Assembly: GCF_001613505.1 (NCBI RefSeq)
Contig: NZ_BDCM01000017.1
Location: 62,001 to 126,000, forward strand
Origin: Nocardia mikamii NBRC 108933
GTDB taxonomy: Bacteria; Actinomycetota; Actinomycetes; Mycobacteriales; Mycobacteriaceae
DNA: 64,000 nt
Direction of reading: 5' to 3'
In this document: positions 7,873 to 16,417 of the stretch, one piece after another
Position numbering within the stretch: the first letter of the stretch is position 1
How the letters are laid out: the number at the start of each line of letters is the position of its first letter
Notes under the pieces: generated by a model
The model's database searches: none
Seen by the model: only the letters and a program-made list of their open reading frames with translations
Told to the model about the DNA's origin: nothing
Program-made: the position numbers and the translations under genes

Positions 7873-8634
7873 ATGCAGTCAGCAGGGTCGGTTGCCCTCG
7901 TGGCCGGAGGAGCCTCCGGGCTCGGCCTCGCAACCGTAGAGCGGCTCCTCGCGTCAGGCGGCGAGGTCGTCATTGTCGACCTACCCACCTCGGCCGGTGC
8001 GGCCCTCGCCGCCAAGCTAGGCACACGCGCCAGCTTCACCGCGGCCGACGTCCGCGATTCCGACCAAGTCGCCGAAGCCATCAAGACGGCCTCCGAGCGC
8101 GGGCCTCTCCGGATCGTCGTCAACGCGGCCGGTATCGGCGACCCGGCCAAAACCGTCGGCCGAAGCGGCCCGCTGGACTTGAGTCGATTCACGCGTGTCG
8201 TCGAAATCAATCTGGTCGGAACCTTCAACGTTATCCGGCTGGCAGCAGCCGCGATCGCCGCCACCGATGAAATCGACGGCGAACGAGGTGTCATCGTCAA
8301 TACGGCCTCTGTCGCCGCGTTCGACGGCCAGATTGGGCAAGCCTCCTACTCGGCATCCAAGGGCGGGATTGTCGGGATGACACTGCCGATCGCCCGGGAT
8401 CTCGCCGGATCCCTCATCCGCGTCATGACCATCGCGCCGGGTATGTTCGCCACGCCGATCCTGCAAGGCCTCTCCGATCAGGCCCGCGCATCGCTGGAAG
8501 CGCAGGTCCCCCACCCCTCCAGACTCGGCGACCCGTCCGAATACGCGGCCTTGGTGGAACACATCATCGCCAATCCCATGCTCAACGGCGAGACGATCCG
8601 GCTCGACGGCGCGATCCGGATGGCACCTCGATGA
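7873..8634 (+). CDS. 3-hydroxyacyl-CoA dehydrogenase, type II (HSD10-like SDR)
   Basis: The protein is 253 aa, starting at the ATG at 7873; the open frame continues upstream through the MaoC gene but is not coding there. The N-terminus SAGSVALVAGGASGLGLATV and the VIVDLP segment resemble human HSD17B10 and bacterial type II 3-hydroxyacyl-CoA dehydrogenases. The catalytic motif is YSASK, preceded by NTASVAAFDGQIGQ. It should oxidise 3-hydroxyacyl-CoA to 3-ketoacyl-CoA with NAD. The stop overlaps the next SDR start (ATGA). Confidence 0.88.
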   Translation: MQSAGSVALVAGGASGLGLATVERLLASGGEVVIVDLPTSAGAALAAKLGTRASFTAADVRDSDQVAEAIKTASERGPLRIVVNAAGIGDPAKTVGRSGPLDLSRFTRVVEINLVGTFNVIRLAAAAIAATDEIDGERGVIVNTASVAAFDGQIGQASYSASKGGIVGMTLPIARDLAGSLIRVMTIAPGMFATPILQGLSDQARASLEAQVPHPSRLGDPSEYAALVEHIIANPMLNGETIRLDGAIRMAPR

Positions 8635-9377
8635 TCCGCTCAGCCGAAGCGCGTACCGCGCTCGTCACCGGGGCCTCACGAGGCATCGGATCCCTGATCG
8701 CCCACAGACTTGCTACCGCAGGTTGGAACCTGACCATCAGTGCGCGGTCAGCAGGCCCGCTCGAGGAGCTCGCAGCACGCCTGTCCAATGAGGAAGGGTG
8801 CACGGTGGTGCCGGTTGCAGCGGATATGTCGAATGAGGAGGATCTGCGTCGGCTGGCCCAGGCGCATTCCGATGCCTTCGGGCGGCTCGACGCTCTGGTG
8901 CTCAACGCGGGGATGGGCGCCATCGGACCTCTCGATGTCTTCCCGGCCCGCCGGTTCGACAAGCTTTTTATGGTCAACACCCGCTCCGCCTACATCCTGG
9001 TTCAGCAGACACTTGCGCTACTCCGCGCCACCGCCGCACTCCACGGCGCCGCCCGAGTCATTGCGGTGTCGTCGCTGACCGGAGTCGCCGGCGAGCCGCT
9101 CAACTCGGCCTACGGTGCCACGAAGGCAGCGCTCACCTCGCTGTGCGAGACCCTCAACACCGAAGAGTCCGAACGCGGAGTGCTCGCGACGGCGGTCTGC
9201 CCCGGCTACGTGGCCACCGATATGACTGCTCCGCTCGCAGACCAAGTTGCACCCGAATTCATGATCGATCCCGCCGACGTGGCCGAAGTCGTGGTATCTC
9301 TAACCCGGCTCACCGGCTCGGTAGTAATTCCCAAGATCGCTATGACTCGGCCCGGACCACATCTCTGGCGGGCATAA
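8631..9377 (+). CDS. SDR-family oxidoreductase
   Basis: The protein is 248 aa. It has TGASRGIG near residue 14, an Arg after beta-2 (SARS) that suggests NADP preference, LNAGMG, and the catalytic VSSL and YGATK. It begins inside the stop codon of the HSD10-like gene and is the last gene of the rightward run. A terminator stem-loop (9392-9424) follows its stop. It is probably a ketoreductase or dehydrogenase of the same pathway; the exact substrate is unknown. Confidence 0.85.
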   Translation: MIRSAEARTALVTGASRGIGSLIAHRLATAGWNLTISARSAGPLEELAARLSNEEGCTVVPVAADMSNEEDLRRLAQAHSDAFGRLDALVLNAGMGAIGPLDVFPARRFDKLFMVNTRSAYILVQQTLALLRATAALHGAARVIAVSSLTGVAGEPLNSAYGATKAALTSLCETLNTEESERGVLATAVCPGYVATDMTAPLADQVAPEFMIDPADVAEVVVSLTRLTGSVVIPKIAMTRPGPHLWRA

Positions 9378-9391
9378 TCCTGCCACCGACG

Positions 9392-9424
9392 TCGGGGTGG
9401 GCGGACCTCTCCAGCCCACCCCGA
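9392..9424. terminator. Terminator between convergent SDR genes
   Basis: A perfect 11-bp inverted repeat (TCGGGGTGGGC at 9392-9402, complement at 9414-9424) with an 11-nt loop lies between genes that converge, so it can stop transcription from both sides. Confidence 0.7.
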
Positions 9425-9450
9425 CCCGTAGTTACTTCGATTTCGTCGGC

Positions 9451-10194
9451 TCAGCGCAGGTAATAGCCGCCATCGACGACGAGTCGCTGACCCTGGATCA
9501 TCGTGGCACGATCGGAGCACAGAAATTCGATAGCGTCGACTAGCTCGTCGATCTCGATTCGTCGGCCGCTGGGATTATCGCGGGCGGCAACACGTAGCCG
9601 TTCTTCGGCAGCACCGGGCGCCAATGCACTACTGATCGCGGCGGTATCCATTGCAGACCCCATCACGCAGTTGGCCCGAATGCCCAGCGGGGGCAGCTCG
9701 ACAGCGAGGTATTTCGCGAGTACCTCGCCCAGAGCCTTCGGCGCACCCACACCGACGTAGCCGGGGACGGGGGCCGGTGCTCCGTGACTGGTCACGAAGA
9801 CGATGCTGCTGCCCCGCCTCAACAACGGTAAGGCCAATTGCGTGAGGGTGAGGACTGCGATGCCGTTGCATTGCAAGGCCGCGGCGAAGGCACGAGGATC
9901 GACATCCAGCGCCCCGCCGACGGCCGAGGTATCCACTGCACAGTGCACGACCACGCCCAGATGGTCTGCCTTCGCGGCGACACCATCCATCATCGAGTGC
10001 ATGCCGTCGGGAGTCGAGAGATCTGCCTGCAGTAAATGCGGCTGTGCACCGCGCTCTCGGACGGCGGCGGCAGCAGTGGCGGCCGCGCTGTCATCGGCGT
10101 GATAGTTGATGAACACGTCGCGCCCCGGTGTCGCGAACCGAAGAGCGCACGCTCGGCCGACCCCTTTGGAACCGCCCGTGATCAGTACCGTCAT
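9451..10194 (-). CDS. FabL-like SDR (enoyl reductase type, Y-x6-K)
   Basis: The protein is 247 aa. The Rossmann motif TGGSKGVG is at about 6-13 and VDGGYYLR ends the protein. The usual SDR YxxxK is absent; instead Tyr146 and Lys153 are separated by six residues, the spacing of enoyl-ACP reductases. The surrounding SHGAPAPVPGYVGVG and KYLAVELPPLGIRANCV resemble the FabL (ENR III) group. Reduction of a 2-enoyl thioester with NAD(P)H is therefore more likely than alcohol oxidation. It overlaps the stop of the 70-aa ORF upstream by ATGA. A reductase in a degradation cluster may remove ring or chain double bonds. Confidence 0.8.
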   Translation of the reverse strand: MTVLITGGSKGVGRACALRFATPGRDVFINYHADDSAAATAAAAVRERGAQPHLLQADLSTPDGMHSMMDGVAAKADHLGVVVHCAVDTSAVGGALDVDPRAFAAALQCNGIAVLTLTQLALPLLRRGSSIVFVTSHGAPAPVPGYVGVGAPKALGEVLAKYLAVELPPLGIRANCVMGSAMDTAAISSALAPGAAEERLRVAARDNPSGRRIEIDELVDAIEFLCSDRATMIQGQRLVVDGGYYLR

Positions 10195-10403
10195 GCCGAC
10201 AGCTCCGCCTCGTTCTCACGTCCCGTCGCCGTCCCCAGCGTGAGACGACAGTTTTCGACCTTTTGTCGGACGTCGCCGCGGTTCGCGTGCCGTACGGCCG
10301 ACTCCGGCACCAGGCAGAAAATGCGCCCGTCCCCGTAGCGCTTCTCGAAGGCTCCTCGGAAGCCGACAGCTGAGGCAGGCCACGTCCCGACGAATCCGAA
10401 CAT
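10191..10403 (-). CDS. Small hypothetical protein coupled to the FabL-like SDR
   Basis: The protein is 70 aa. I recognise no family. Support for a real gene comes from an AGAGGAG ribosome-binding site 6 nt before the ATG and an ATGA overlap with the SDR downstream. The sequence is mixed hydrophobic N-terminus (MFGFVGTWPASAVGF) and polar C-terminus, without cysteines arranged for metal binding. It could alternatively be a leader that couples translation to the SDR. Confidence 0.5.
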   Translation of the reverse strand: MFGFVGTWPASAVGFRGAFEKRYGDGRIFCLVPESAVRHANRGDVRQKVENCRLTLGTATGRENEAELSA

Positions 10404-10565
10404 TCGTTGCTCCTCTGCTTCTCGCGCACCTGCATCGAGGCGCTCCCGCCGACCTCAAGCTGCTGTCGACTGGCCGGCGAGGCCTGCGTCGACAAAGAAT
10501 CTTGGCGCGACACCTGTCTTTGCCGCAGATCAGGCGCCGCGCCGAGCGATTCTCAGCGGCCCTCA

Positions 10566-11411
10566 TCAACCATTCGGGATCTTGAACGGCGCGGAGGCTC
10601 CGCCGTCAACCGTCACGCTCGTCCCGGTCACATACCGCGCCTCATCAGACGCCAGCCACAACAGCGCGTTACTGACATCGACAGGGTCCACCCATCCGAT
10701 CCGCAGGCCGTGCATGCCGTAAAAGGCCGATTGCGCATCCTCGCGCGTCGGGTTCTCCATCCCCGGGAAGAAGGCCGCATAGGTGGCCGGATTATTGATC
10801 ATTATCGTGTCCACATTGGTCGGGTTCACCGTGTTCACTCTGATGTTGTGCGGCGCGAGTTCGACCGACAGAGCCTTCATCAAACCCACGACCCCGTGCT
10901 TCGCCGCTGTGTAGTGCGACAGGTTCGCGTAGGCGTTCGCTCCGGCCAGCGAACTGGTCAGCACGATTGATCCGGAACCGCGCCGGAGGAGATGTGGAAT
11001 CGCCGCGGTCGTCGTCTTCCAGACCCCGGTGAGGTTGATGTCGATCAGTTCCTGCCAGGTCTCCTCGGACAACTCCCATGACCAGCCGAAGCTGCCGATC
11101 CCCGCGCCCGCGGACACGATATCCAGCCCACCGAGTTGAGCGACCCCCTCCGCTACGACCGCACGCATCGCGGCCAGATCACGCACATCTGTCGTACGCG
11201 CGAACACCTTACGACCCGTCTTCTCGACGAGCTCGGCAGTCTCGGCAAGTTCATCCTCGGTGGCCATCGGGTAGGGGCAGGACGCGACAGGCGCACAGAT
11301 GTCGACCGCAATGATGTCGGCTCCTTCCTCCGCCAGCCGCACCGCGTGGGAGCGGCCCTGTCCGCGCGCCGCGCCGGTTACGAGTGCGACCTTTCCTTCT
11401 ACACGCCTCAT
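10566..11411 (-). CDS. Mycofactocin-coupled SDR (carveol-dehydrogenase-like)
   Basis: The protein is 281 aa, with the start chosen at 11411, preceded by GGAGG 6 nt upstream; a longer open frame is not supported. The N-terminus GKVALVTGAARGQGRSHAV, the extended loop after VDIC, and the insertion before the YTAAK motif are hallmarks of the mycofactocin-associated SDR family. That family includes the limonene-pathway carveol dehydrogenase of Rhodococcus. These enzymes hold NAD tightly and pass electrons to mycofactocin. It probably oxidises a cyclic or secondary alcohol. It is preceded 94 bp upstream by a paralogue in the same direction. Confidence 0.85.
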   Translation of the reverse strand: MRRVEGKVALVTGAARGQGRSHAVRLAEEGADIIAVDICAPVASCPYPMATEDELAETAELVEKTGRKVFARTTDVRDLAAMRAVVAEGVAQLGGLDIVSAGAGIGSFGWSWELSEETWQELIDINLTGVWKTTTAAIPHLLRRGSGSIVLTSSLAGANAYANLSHYTAAKHGVVGLMKALSVELAPHNIRVNTVNPTNVDTIMINNPATYAAFFPGMENPTREDAQSAFYGMHGLRIGWVDPVDVSNALLWLASDEARYVTGTSVTVDGGASAPFKIPNG

Positions 11412-11505
11412 GAGTTCCTCCGTTGGTTGAGAGTTCGTTGATCGAGAATTCGTCGACACCACAACCGGGCGGTGTCCGTACTGCGGTGTTGCCGGGGCGC
11501 CGGCT

Positions 11506-12351
11506 TCAGGCTGGCACCGGGTTGAAGCCCGGCAGCACGAGATGACCCCCATCGACCGCGAGCGTCGCCCCTGTGATTCGCGCGGCTTCCTCCGACGCCA
11601 GAAACACAACGGCGCCGCTGATCTCGGGGGGTGTGATCAGCCCAGCGTCGGCGTGCCAATGGCGGGCCGCTTGCTCGTGTTCGGCACGGGTCGCACCGGG
11701 CCTGCCCACTGTCATCTCGTAGCAGCCCGGCCAATTCGTCATCGCCGTATCGACGAAACCCGGAAGGATCGCGTTGACCCGAACGCCATGGGGAGCGAAT
11801 TCCTGGGCGGCCGCTTTCATCAAACCGATCGCGCCGTGCTTGGCCGCCGTGTAATGCGCCGAGCCGGGCTGCCCCTCGATGCCGTTGACCGACGAGACGA
11901 TGACCACGGACCCGGACTTCTGCCTGAGCAACGCCGGCGCGATGGCTTTGAGAGTGCGCCAGACACCGGTGAGGTTGGTGTCCACCATGTCCTGCCATGT
12001 CTGGTCGGACAGCTCCCACAGCGCTCCCCTAGACCAAATCCCGTGGTTGACGACGACGACGTCGATCCGCCCGAACTCGGCGAGCGCGTCTGCGACAACC
12101 GCGTCGACCTCGCTTTGCCTTCGCGCGTCAGCAGGTCGTGCGACAATACGGCGGCCGAGCTTCTCCACTTCCGCAGCCGTTTGATCCAAATCGGTGCGGT
12201 CCGCCAAACCGTATGGCACGGTGCTGACTTGCTCGCACATGTCGAGGGCCACGATATCCGCACCTTCGCGCGCCATCGCTATCGCGTGCGCGCGACCCTG
12301 GCCTCGCGCCGCCCCGGTGACCAGGGCCACTTTGCCCGCAAGCCGACTCAT
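11506..12351 (-). CDS. Mycofactocin-coupled SDR (second copy)
   Basis: The protein is 281 aa, the same length as its downstream paralogue. It begins GKVALVTGAARGQGRAHAI and has VALDMC, NHGIWSRG, the catalytic VSSVNG and YTAAK, and a VDGGHLVLPGFNP C-terminus. Family membership implies mycofactocin as electron acceptor. The two copies differ enough (for example around the lid region after PGFVDT) to suggest different alcohol substrates or stereoisomers. It is the first gene of this pair, divergent from the ABM monooxygenase. Confidence 0.85.
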   Translation of the reverse strand: MSRLAGKVALVTGAARGQGRAHAIAMAREGADIVALDMCEQVSTVPYGLADRTDLDQTAAEVEKLGRRIVARPADARRQSEVDAVVADALAEFGRIDVVVVNHGIWSRGALWELSDQTWQDMVDTNLTGVWRTLKAIAPALLRQKSGSVVIVSSVNGIEGQPGSAHYTAAKHGAIGLMKAAAQEFAPHGVRVNAILPGFVDTAMTNWPGCYEMTVGRPGATRAEHEQAARHWHADAGLITPPEISGAVVFLASEEAARITGATLAVDGGHLVLPGFNPVPA

Positions 12352-12456
12352 GAGTCATTCCTTCCGACGAATGAAAAACGCGACCCCTGGCGTGCCGATT
12401 CGATGCCGGGCCAGTGTGGCCGTGAACACACTCTGGCAGCGGCGGAGGCTCAGAAA

Positions 12457-12473
12457 TGTTGCATTTTGGGTCG
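12457..12473. promoter_or_regulatory. Weak island-1 operator copy before the mycofactocin-type SDR pair
   Basis: TGTTGCA-TTT-TGGGTCG has six of seven bases of the left arm but only four of seven of the right. It lies 106 bp upstream of the SDR at 11506-12351. Together with 12533-12549, each divergent promoter has one candidate. Confidence 0.3.
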
Positions 12474-12532
12474 CTCCCCGCCCGGCGCAAGCAATACCGG
12501 CAACCATTGCGAAACGCGAAATTGGGCTCGCG

Positions 12533-12549
12533 TGAAGCAAAATGCGACA
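12533..12549. promoter_or_regulatory. Island-1 operator copy before the ABM monooxygenase
   Basis: TGAAGCA-AAA-TGCGACA has a perfect right arm and five of seven bases on the left. It is 86 bp upstream of the ABM gene. The flanking bases CAAAATGCGACATT and AATGTTGCATTTTG (12455-12468) are also an imperfect inverted pair across the region. Confidence 0.4.
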
Positions 12550-12634
12550 TTCCGAGCCGCGGGACTGATTTAGCGTCGGTTTTCGAGCGCAACCTCGCCG
12601 TCTCGCTCACGGCTCAGATGACGGGAGTCCTCTC

Positions 12635-12967
12635 GTGGACAAAACTGAATCGGTAGTGGTGGTTGCCACCTTCGTTCCGGTGGCCGGAAACGAAGCGAAA
12701 GTGGAAGCGGCGCTTCGAAAAGCGGTCGTTGCCACCCACCGCGACGATGCCGGCTGCGAGCTGTACGCCGCACACCGCAGGGTGCGCGGAAAGGAAGGCT
12801 TCGTCGTCATCGAGAAGTGGGCCTCGGCCGGCGAATTGCATGCGCACGGAGGCGGATCGGCGTTCGCGACGTTGACTACCGAGCTCGACGGGCTGCTGGC
12901 CGAGCCGCTGGGAGTCACCGTGATGCAACCCCTGCCAGCCGGAGACGAGAAGCTCGGTGCGTTATGA
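12635..12967 (+). CDS. Antibiotic biosynthesis monooxygenase (ABM) domain protein
   Basis: The protein is 110 aa with a GTG start and GGGAG 8 nt upstream. The dimeric ferredoxin-like ABM fold is suggested by VVATFVPVAGNEAKVEAAL, then GCELYAAHRRV, then FVVIEKWAS and HGGGSAFATL. Relatives include YgiN-type quinol monooxygenases and small cofactor-free oxygenases. It may oxygenate a pathway intermediate or protect against a reactive quinone or aldehyde. It stands alone on the plus strand and is followed by a strong terminator. Confidence 0.8.
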   Translation: MDKTESVVVVATFVPVAGNEAKVEAALRKAVVATHRDDAGCELYAAHRRVRGKEGFVVIEKWASAGELHAHGGGSAFATLTTELDGLLAEPLGVTVMQPLPAGDEKLGAL

Positions 12968-13026
12968 GGACGTGGTGATCAGCGGGCCCACCGCAAACCA
13001 CTCCGATGCTGCATCGGTTGCACAAC

Positions 13027-13061
13027 GCTAAGCGCTCGGACGTTCCGTCCGAGCGCTTAGC
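13027..13061. terminator. Strong bidirectional terminator
   Basis: A perfect 16-bp inverted repeat (GCTAAGCGCTCGGACG at 13027-13042, complement at 13046-13061) with a 3-nt TTC loop lies between the convergent ABM gene and the SDR/acyl-CoA dehydrogenase operon. Confidence 0.8.
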
Positions 13062-13189
13062 TATCTCCGCCAACATATTTCGACATCCCGCGCCCACGCA
13101 AAGGCATCGGGCAACCGGACAGGACCCGCCATACCCCGACCCGGGGCCGCCGTTGGTTCGAGGCGGCCCCGGAAGCCAGTGTCTACTGC

Positions 13190-13948
13190 TCAGAAAACCG
13201 TGTAGCCGCCGTCGACCACGACCTCGTTGCCGGTATGGAACGTGAGCGCGGGATCAGCCAGGAAGGCGATGACCTTGTAGAACTCCTCGGGGTCGGCCCA
13301 TCGGCGGGCCGGCGTGCGGGCGATCGTCGCCTTCATGAACCGCTCGTCTGCCTGCAGATCTGCATTCATACCGGTGCGAGTCCACCCGGGAATCAGGACG
13401 TTGCATCGCACTCGATATCGGGCGAGTTCGACCGCAAGAGTGCGACCGAGTCCGAGTAGACCGGTCTTGCTCGTCGCATAAGCAGCTTGACCGGCCCCGC
13501 CGTATCGGCTGATCGTCGAGGACACAACGACCATCGAGCCACCAGAGTCCTGAGCGGCGAACCGCCGGGCCGCCTCGCGGGTACAGAGGAAGCTGCCGTC
13601 CAAGTTGGTTCGTAGTACGCGGTGCCAGGTCTCCAGGCTCATCTCAGTCAGGGGGGCGGCTTCTGCGATTCCGGCGTTCGCCACGAAACACCCCAGCGGC
13701 CCCAGGGCCTCGACCGTGCAGTCCATGGCCGCAGCCACGGCGGATTCATCGGCCACATCGCAGCTTATGGCTATGGCCTTCACTCCCTCGGCCTCGACCT
13801 CGGCGACCGCGTCGGCACTACGCTCAGCGTTTCGCGCCCAGACCGCGACATTCGCCCCTGCCCTGGCCAAGCCGACTGCCATGGCTCGGCCAATGCCGTT
13901 GCTGCCTCCGGTCACCACCGCCGTCATGCCTACCAGATCGCGGTTCAT
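13190..13948 (-). CDS. SDR-family oxidoreductase
   Basis: The protein is 252 aa. The start at 13948 overlaps the stop of the acyl-CoA dehydrogenase upstream (ATGA). It has TGGSNGIG, a WARN segment after beta-2 suggesting NADP, ANAGI, and the catalytic VSSTISRYGGAGQ and YATSK. It is the last gene of a three-gene operon with two acyl-CoA dehydrogenase subunits, so it probably acts on the hydroxyacyl-CoA made after dehydrogenation and hydration. Confidence 0.87.
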   Translation of the reverse strand: MNRDLVGMTAVVTGGSNGIGRAMAVGLARAGANVAVWARNAERSADAVAEVEAEGVKAIAISCDVADESAVAAAMDCTVEALGPLGCFVANAGIAEAAPLTEMSLETWHRVLRTNLDGSFLCTREAARRFAAQDSGGSMVVVSSTISRYGGAGQAAYATSKTGLLGLGRTLAVELARYRVRCNVLIPGWTRTGMNADLQADERFMKATIARTPARRWADPEEFYKVIAFLADPALTFHTGNEVVVDGGYTVF

Positions 13949-15078
13949 GATCGGCTCCCGTTGTCGCACAGCGGACCCGGAATGTTCACCAGGTCTGCGA
14001 GCCGAGCGCGGTGTCGGTCGGGCGTGCCGAGCGCAATAACACCGCTCTTCGCACGCTTGAGATAGAGGTGCGCGGGATGCTCCCAGGTGAACCCAATTCC
14101 CCCGTGCAACTGGATACATTCTTCGGCGGCCTGCTGAGCCACCGTCGAGCAATGCGCCTGTGCCACTGCGGCAGCCACCGGCAAACCCGGTGCGTTCGTT
14201 GCGGCGCAGTCGGCCGCATACCGTGCGACTGCCCGGGCTTGACTGATCAGAACCCACAGGTCGGCGAGCCGATGCTTGAGTGCCTGATAGGAGCCGATGA
14301 TCCGGCCGAACTGCCGCCGGATCATCAGGTACTCCACCGTCAGCTCCAGACACCGTTGTGCCACTCCCAGCTGTTCGGACGCGAGCAGGACGGCCCCGAT
14401 GTGCAGCGCGGCGGTAACGGCTTCGGGAACCGACCTCACTGTGTCCAGACGGCGAGCGGGAACATCATGGAAGGCCAAGTCCACCAGAGGACGCGTCATA
14501 TCCAGGGAGACAACTTGTCTGCACTGTAGACCCGGAGCGTCCCTACTGATCGTATGTACCGCGCCACCAGCGGGAACGAGAAAAATATCCGCAGCGTCTG
14601 CGTCTGCGACGCCGTCCACTGTTCCCGAAATTCTGCCGTTAGACACCTCAGCCCAGTCGACCGTGGTGCCCGGCGCTGTCGCGAAGGGCACCGCCAACGC
14701 CGCGATGGTCGCTCCTCCGGCAACCTTGGCGAGCAGGTCTCGCTCATCGAGGGCTTGCAGTAATGCCACCGCAATGCCCGCAGACCCGAGGAAAGGTACC
14801 GGAGCAACGGCCCGGCCCAATTCCTCAGCGACCACCGCACTTTCGCGCCAACTCGCGCCGGCTCCCCCGGTCTCCTCGGGCACAGCCAGTGCCGCGCAGC
14901 CGATTTCGCCGGCCAGCGAGTCCCACAGCTGTCGGTCGGTGGTGTCGGCTGACTCTGTTCTCGCCAGTACAGCTGCCCATGGGCTCCGTTTGTCCATGAG
15001 CGCGCGAACGCTGGCACGTAATTCGTCTTCGACCTCCGTGTACAGAAGATCGATCGTGCGCGGAATCGGGTCGCTCAT
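13945..15078 (-). CDS. Acyl-CoA dehydrogenase, beta-type subunit
   Basis: The protein is 377 aa; the start at 15078 overlaps the preceding acyl-CoA dehydrogenase (ATGA). C-terminal acyl-CoA dehydrogenase features are LMIRRQFGRIIGSYQALKH and CIQLHGGIGFTWEHPAHLY. The FAD-binding middle domain is diverged. Tightly paired acyl-CoA dehydrogenase genes in actinobacteria (FadE26/27, FadE28/29) form alpha2beta2 heterotetramers acting on bulky alicyclic acyl-CoAs. By that precedent this subunit pairs with 15075-16283. It introduces a 2,3 double bond using FAD, with electrons going to ETF. Confidence 0.87.
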   Translation of the reverse strand: MSDPIPRTIDLLYTEVEDELRASVRALMDKRSPWAAVLARTESADTTDRQLWDSLAGEIGCAALAVPEETGGAGASWRESAVVAEELGRAVAPVPFLGSAGIAVALLQALDERDLLAKVAGGATIAALAVPFATAPGTTVDWAEVSNGRISGTVDGVADADAADIFLVPAGGAVHTISRDAPGLQCRQVVSLDMTRPLVDLAFHDVPARRLDTVRSVPEAVTAALHIGAVLLASEQLGVAQRCLELTVEYLMIRRQFGRIIGSYQALKHRLADLWVLISQARAVARYAADCAATNAPGLPVAAAVAQAHCSTVAQQAAEECIQLHGGIGFTWEHPAHLYLKRAKSGVIALGTPDRHRARLADLVNIPGPLCDNGSRS

Positions 15079-16283
15079 CGGGGAAGGTCCTTCCAGGCAG
15101 TGTCTTTGTCCGCCCTTGGCTCGGCGGGCAGGCCGAGCACGCGCTCGGCGATGATGTTGCGCATAATCTCCGACGTGCCGCCCTCGATGGAGTTGCCTTT
15201 GGCACGCAGGAATCGCCATCCTGCGGAGCTTTCGGCGAGCTCTACCAGCACCGGTCTGCGCGCGGTGTAATCGGTGTAGCGCAAGCCTTCCGAGCCGAGG
15301 AGATCGAGCTCCAGCGAGGAGATGTGTTGATTGAGGCGGGCATAGGTGAGTTTCGCGCCCGAACCCTCGGGTCCGGGGAGCCCGGCCGCCTGTTGCTGAC
15401 GTAACCGCTCGGCGGTCAACCGAGCGGCCTCCGCCTCGACCCAGAGACGTAGTACTTGATCGTGGGTGCCGTGTGTGCGCAGCTCGGGCTGCTGACGCCA
15501 AAGGCGTACCAGCTCACCGATCGCGCCGCTCTCCCTCGGTATCGTTCCGGCTCCGATAGCGACGCGCTCGTTCATCAAGGTGTTCTGCGTGACGGTCCAA
15601 CCCTGCCCGACCTCACCGAGCCGCTGGTGGTCCGGAATTTCGACGTCGTCGAGGTAGACTTCGTTGAATTCGCTCTCCCCAGTGATCTGCCGCAACGGGC
15701 GAACGTCGACACCCGGCGCGTGCATGTCGCAGACGAAGAACGTGAGGCCGCGGTGTTTGGGCAGATCGGGGTCCGTTCGGGCTACCAGGATCGCCCAGGT
15801 CGCGTCGTGTGCCAGGGACGTCCACACCTTTTGGCCCGACACAATCCAGCCTTCGCCCGCACGCTTTGCGCTGGTGGCGACATTCGCAAGGTCGGAACCC
15901 GCGCCGGGCTCGCTGAAGAGCTGACACCAGATCTCTTCGCCCGTCCACAGTGGACGGAGCCAGCGTTGCTGCTGGTCGGCCGTCCCGAATCGCACGATCG
16001 TGGGGGCCGCCATACCGAGTCCGATGATGTTCGTGTGCGGCCGGTTGTCCGGCGCCCCCGCGGCAGCGAAAATCGCATCCACGCCCTGCTGCAAACCGGG
16101 GTCGGCACCGAGACCGCCCAGCCCATCCGGGTAATGGACCCATGCGAGGCCTGCGTCGAACCGGGCACGGAGGAAGTCCAGCCGGTCCATGGTCGCCGGG
16201 TTGTGCTCAGTCAGGAATGTGCGCACCTGCGACGCGAGCGCGTTCGCGTCCAGGTCGGGATTCTTCTCGGTTGTAGTCCTCAC
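15075..16283 (-). CDS. Acyl-CoA dehydrogenase, alpha-type subunit
   Basis: The protein is about 402 aa from the GTG at 16283, which has AAGAAGG upstream. An ATG at 16337 in the same frame would add 18 residues but lacks a ribosome-binding site. The flavin-contact motifs are CQLFSEPGAGSDLA and VSGQKVWTS. Further on are the FNEVYLDDV segment and the C-terminal GNSIEGGTSEIMRNIIAERVL. It is translationally coupled to the partner subunit downstream. Likely substrates are cyclic or branched acyl-CoAs. Confidence 0.88.
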   Translation of the reverse strand: MRTTTEKNPDLDANALASQVRTFLTEHNPATMDRLDFLRARFDAGLAWVHYPDGLGGLGADPGLQQGVDAIFAAAGAPDNRPHTNIIGLGMAAPTIVRFGTADQQQRWLRPLWTGEEIWCQLFSEPGAGSDLANVATSAKRAGEGWIVSGQKVWTSLAHDATWAILVARTDPDLPKHRGLTFFVCDMHAPGVDVRPLRQITGESEFNEVYLDDVEIPDHQRLGEVGQGWTVTQNTLMNERVAIGAGTIPRESGAIGELVRLWRQQPELRTHGTHDQVLRLWVEAEAARLTAERLRQQQAAGLPGPEGSGAKLTYARLNQHISSLELDLLGSEGLRYTDYTARRPVLVELAESSAGWRFLRAKGNSIEGGTSEIMRNIIAERVLGLPAEPRADKDTAWKDLPR

Positions 16284-16371
16284 CCAGTCGCCCTTCTTGT
16301 TCGGCCATGTGTCGGCGGTACGTCGGGCACCGCGCATGCCCCGACACTATGGAAACGGCACCCGCCCCGGA

Positions 16372-16388
16372 TGTCGCATTGCGCGACA
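16372..16388. promoter_or_regulatory. Island-1 operator upstream of the acyl-CoA dehydrogenase pair
   Basis: TGTCGCA-TTG-CGCGACA deviates from a perfect palindrome at one base. It lies between the esterase end and the acyl-CoA dehydrogenase start, 89 bp before the preferred GTG. Confidence 0.55.
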
Positions 16389-16417
16389 AACCGGGGCGGG
16401 CGGGTGAAGCGGCCTGA

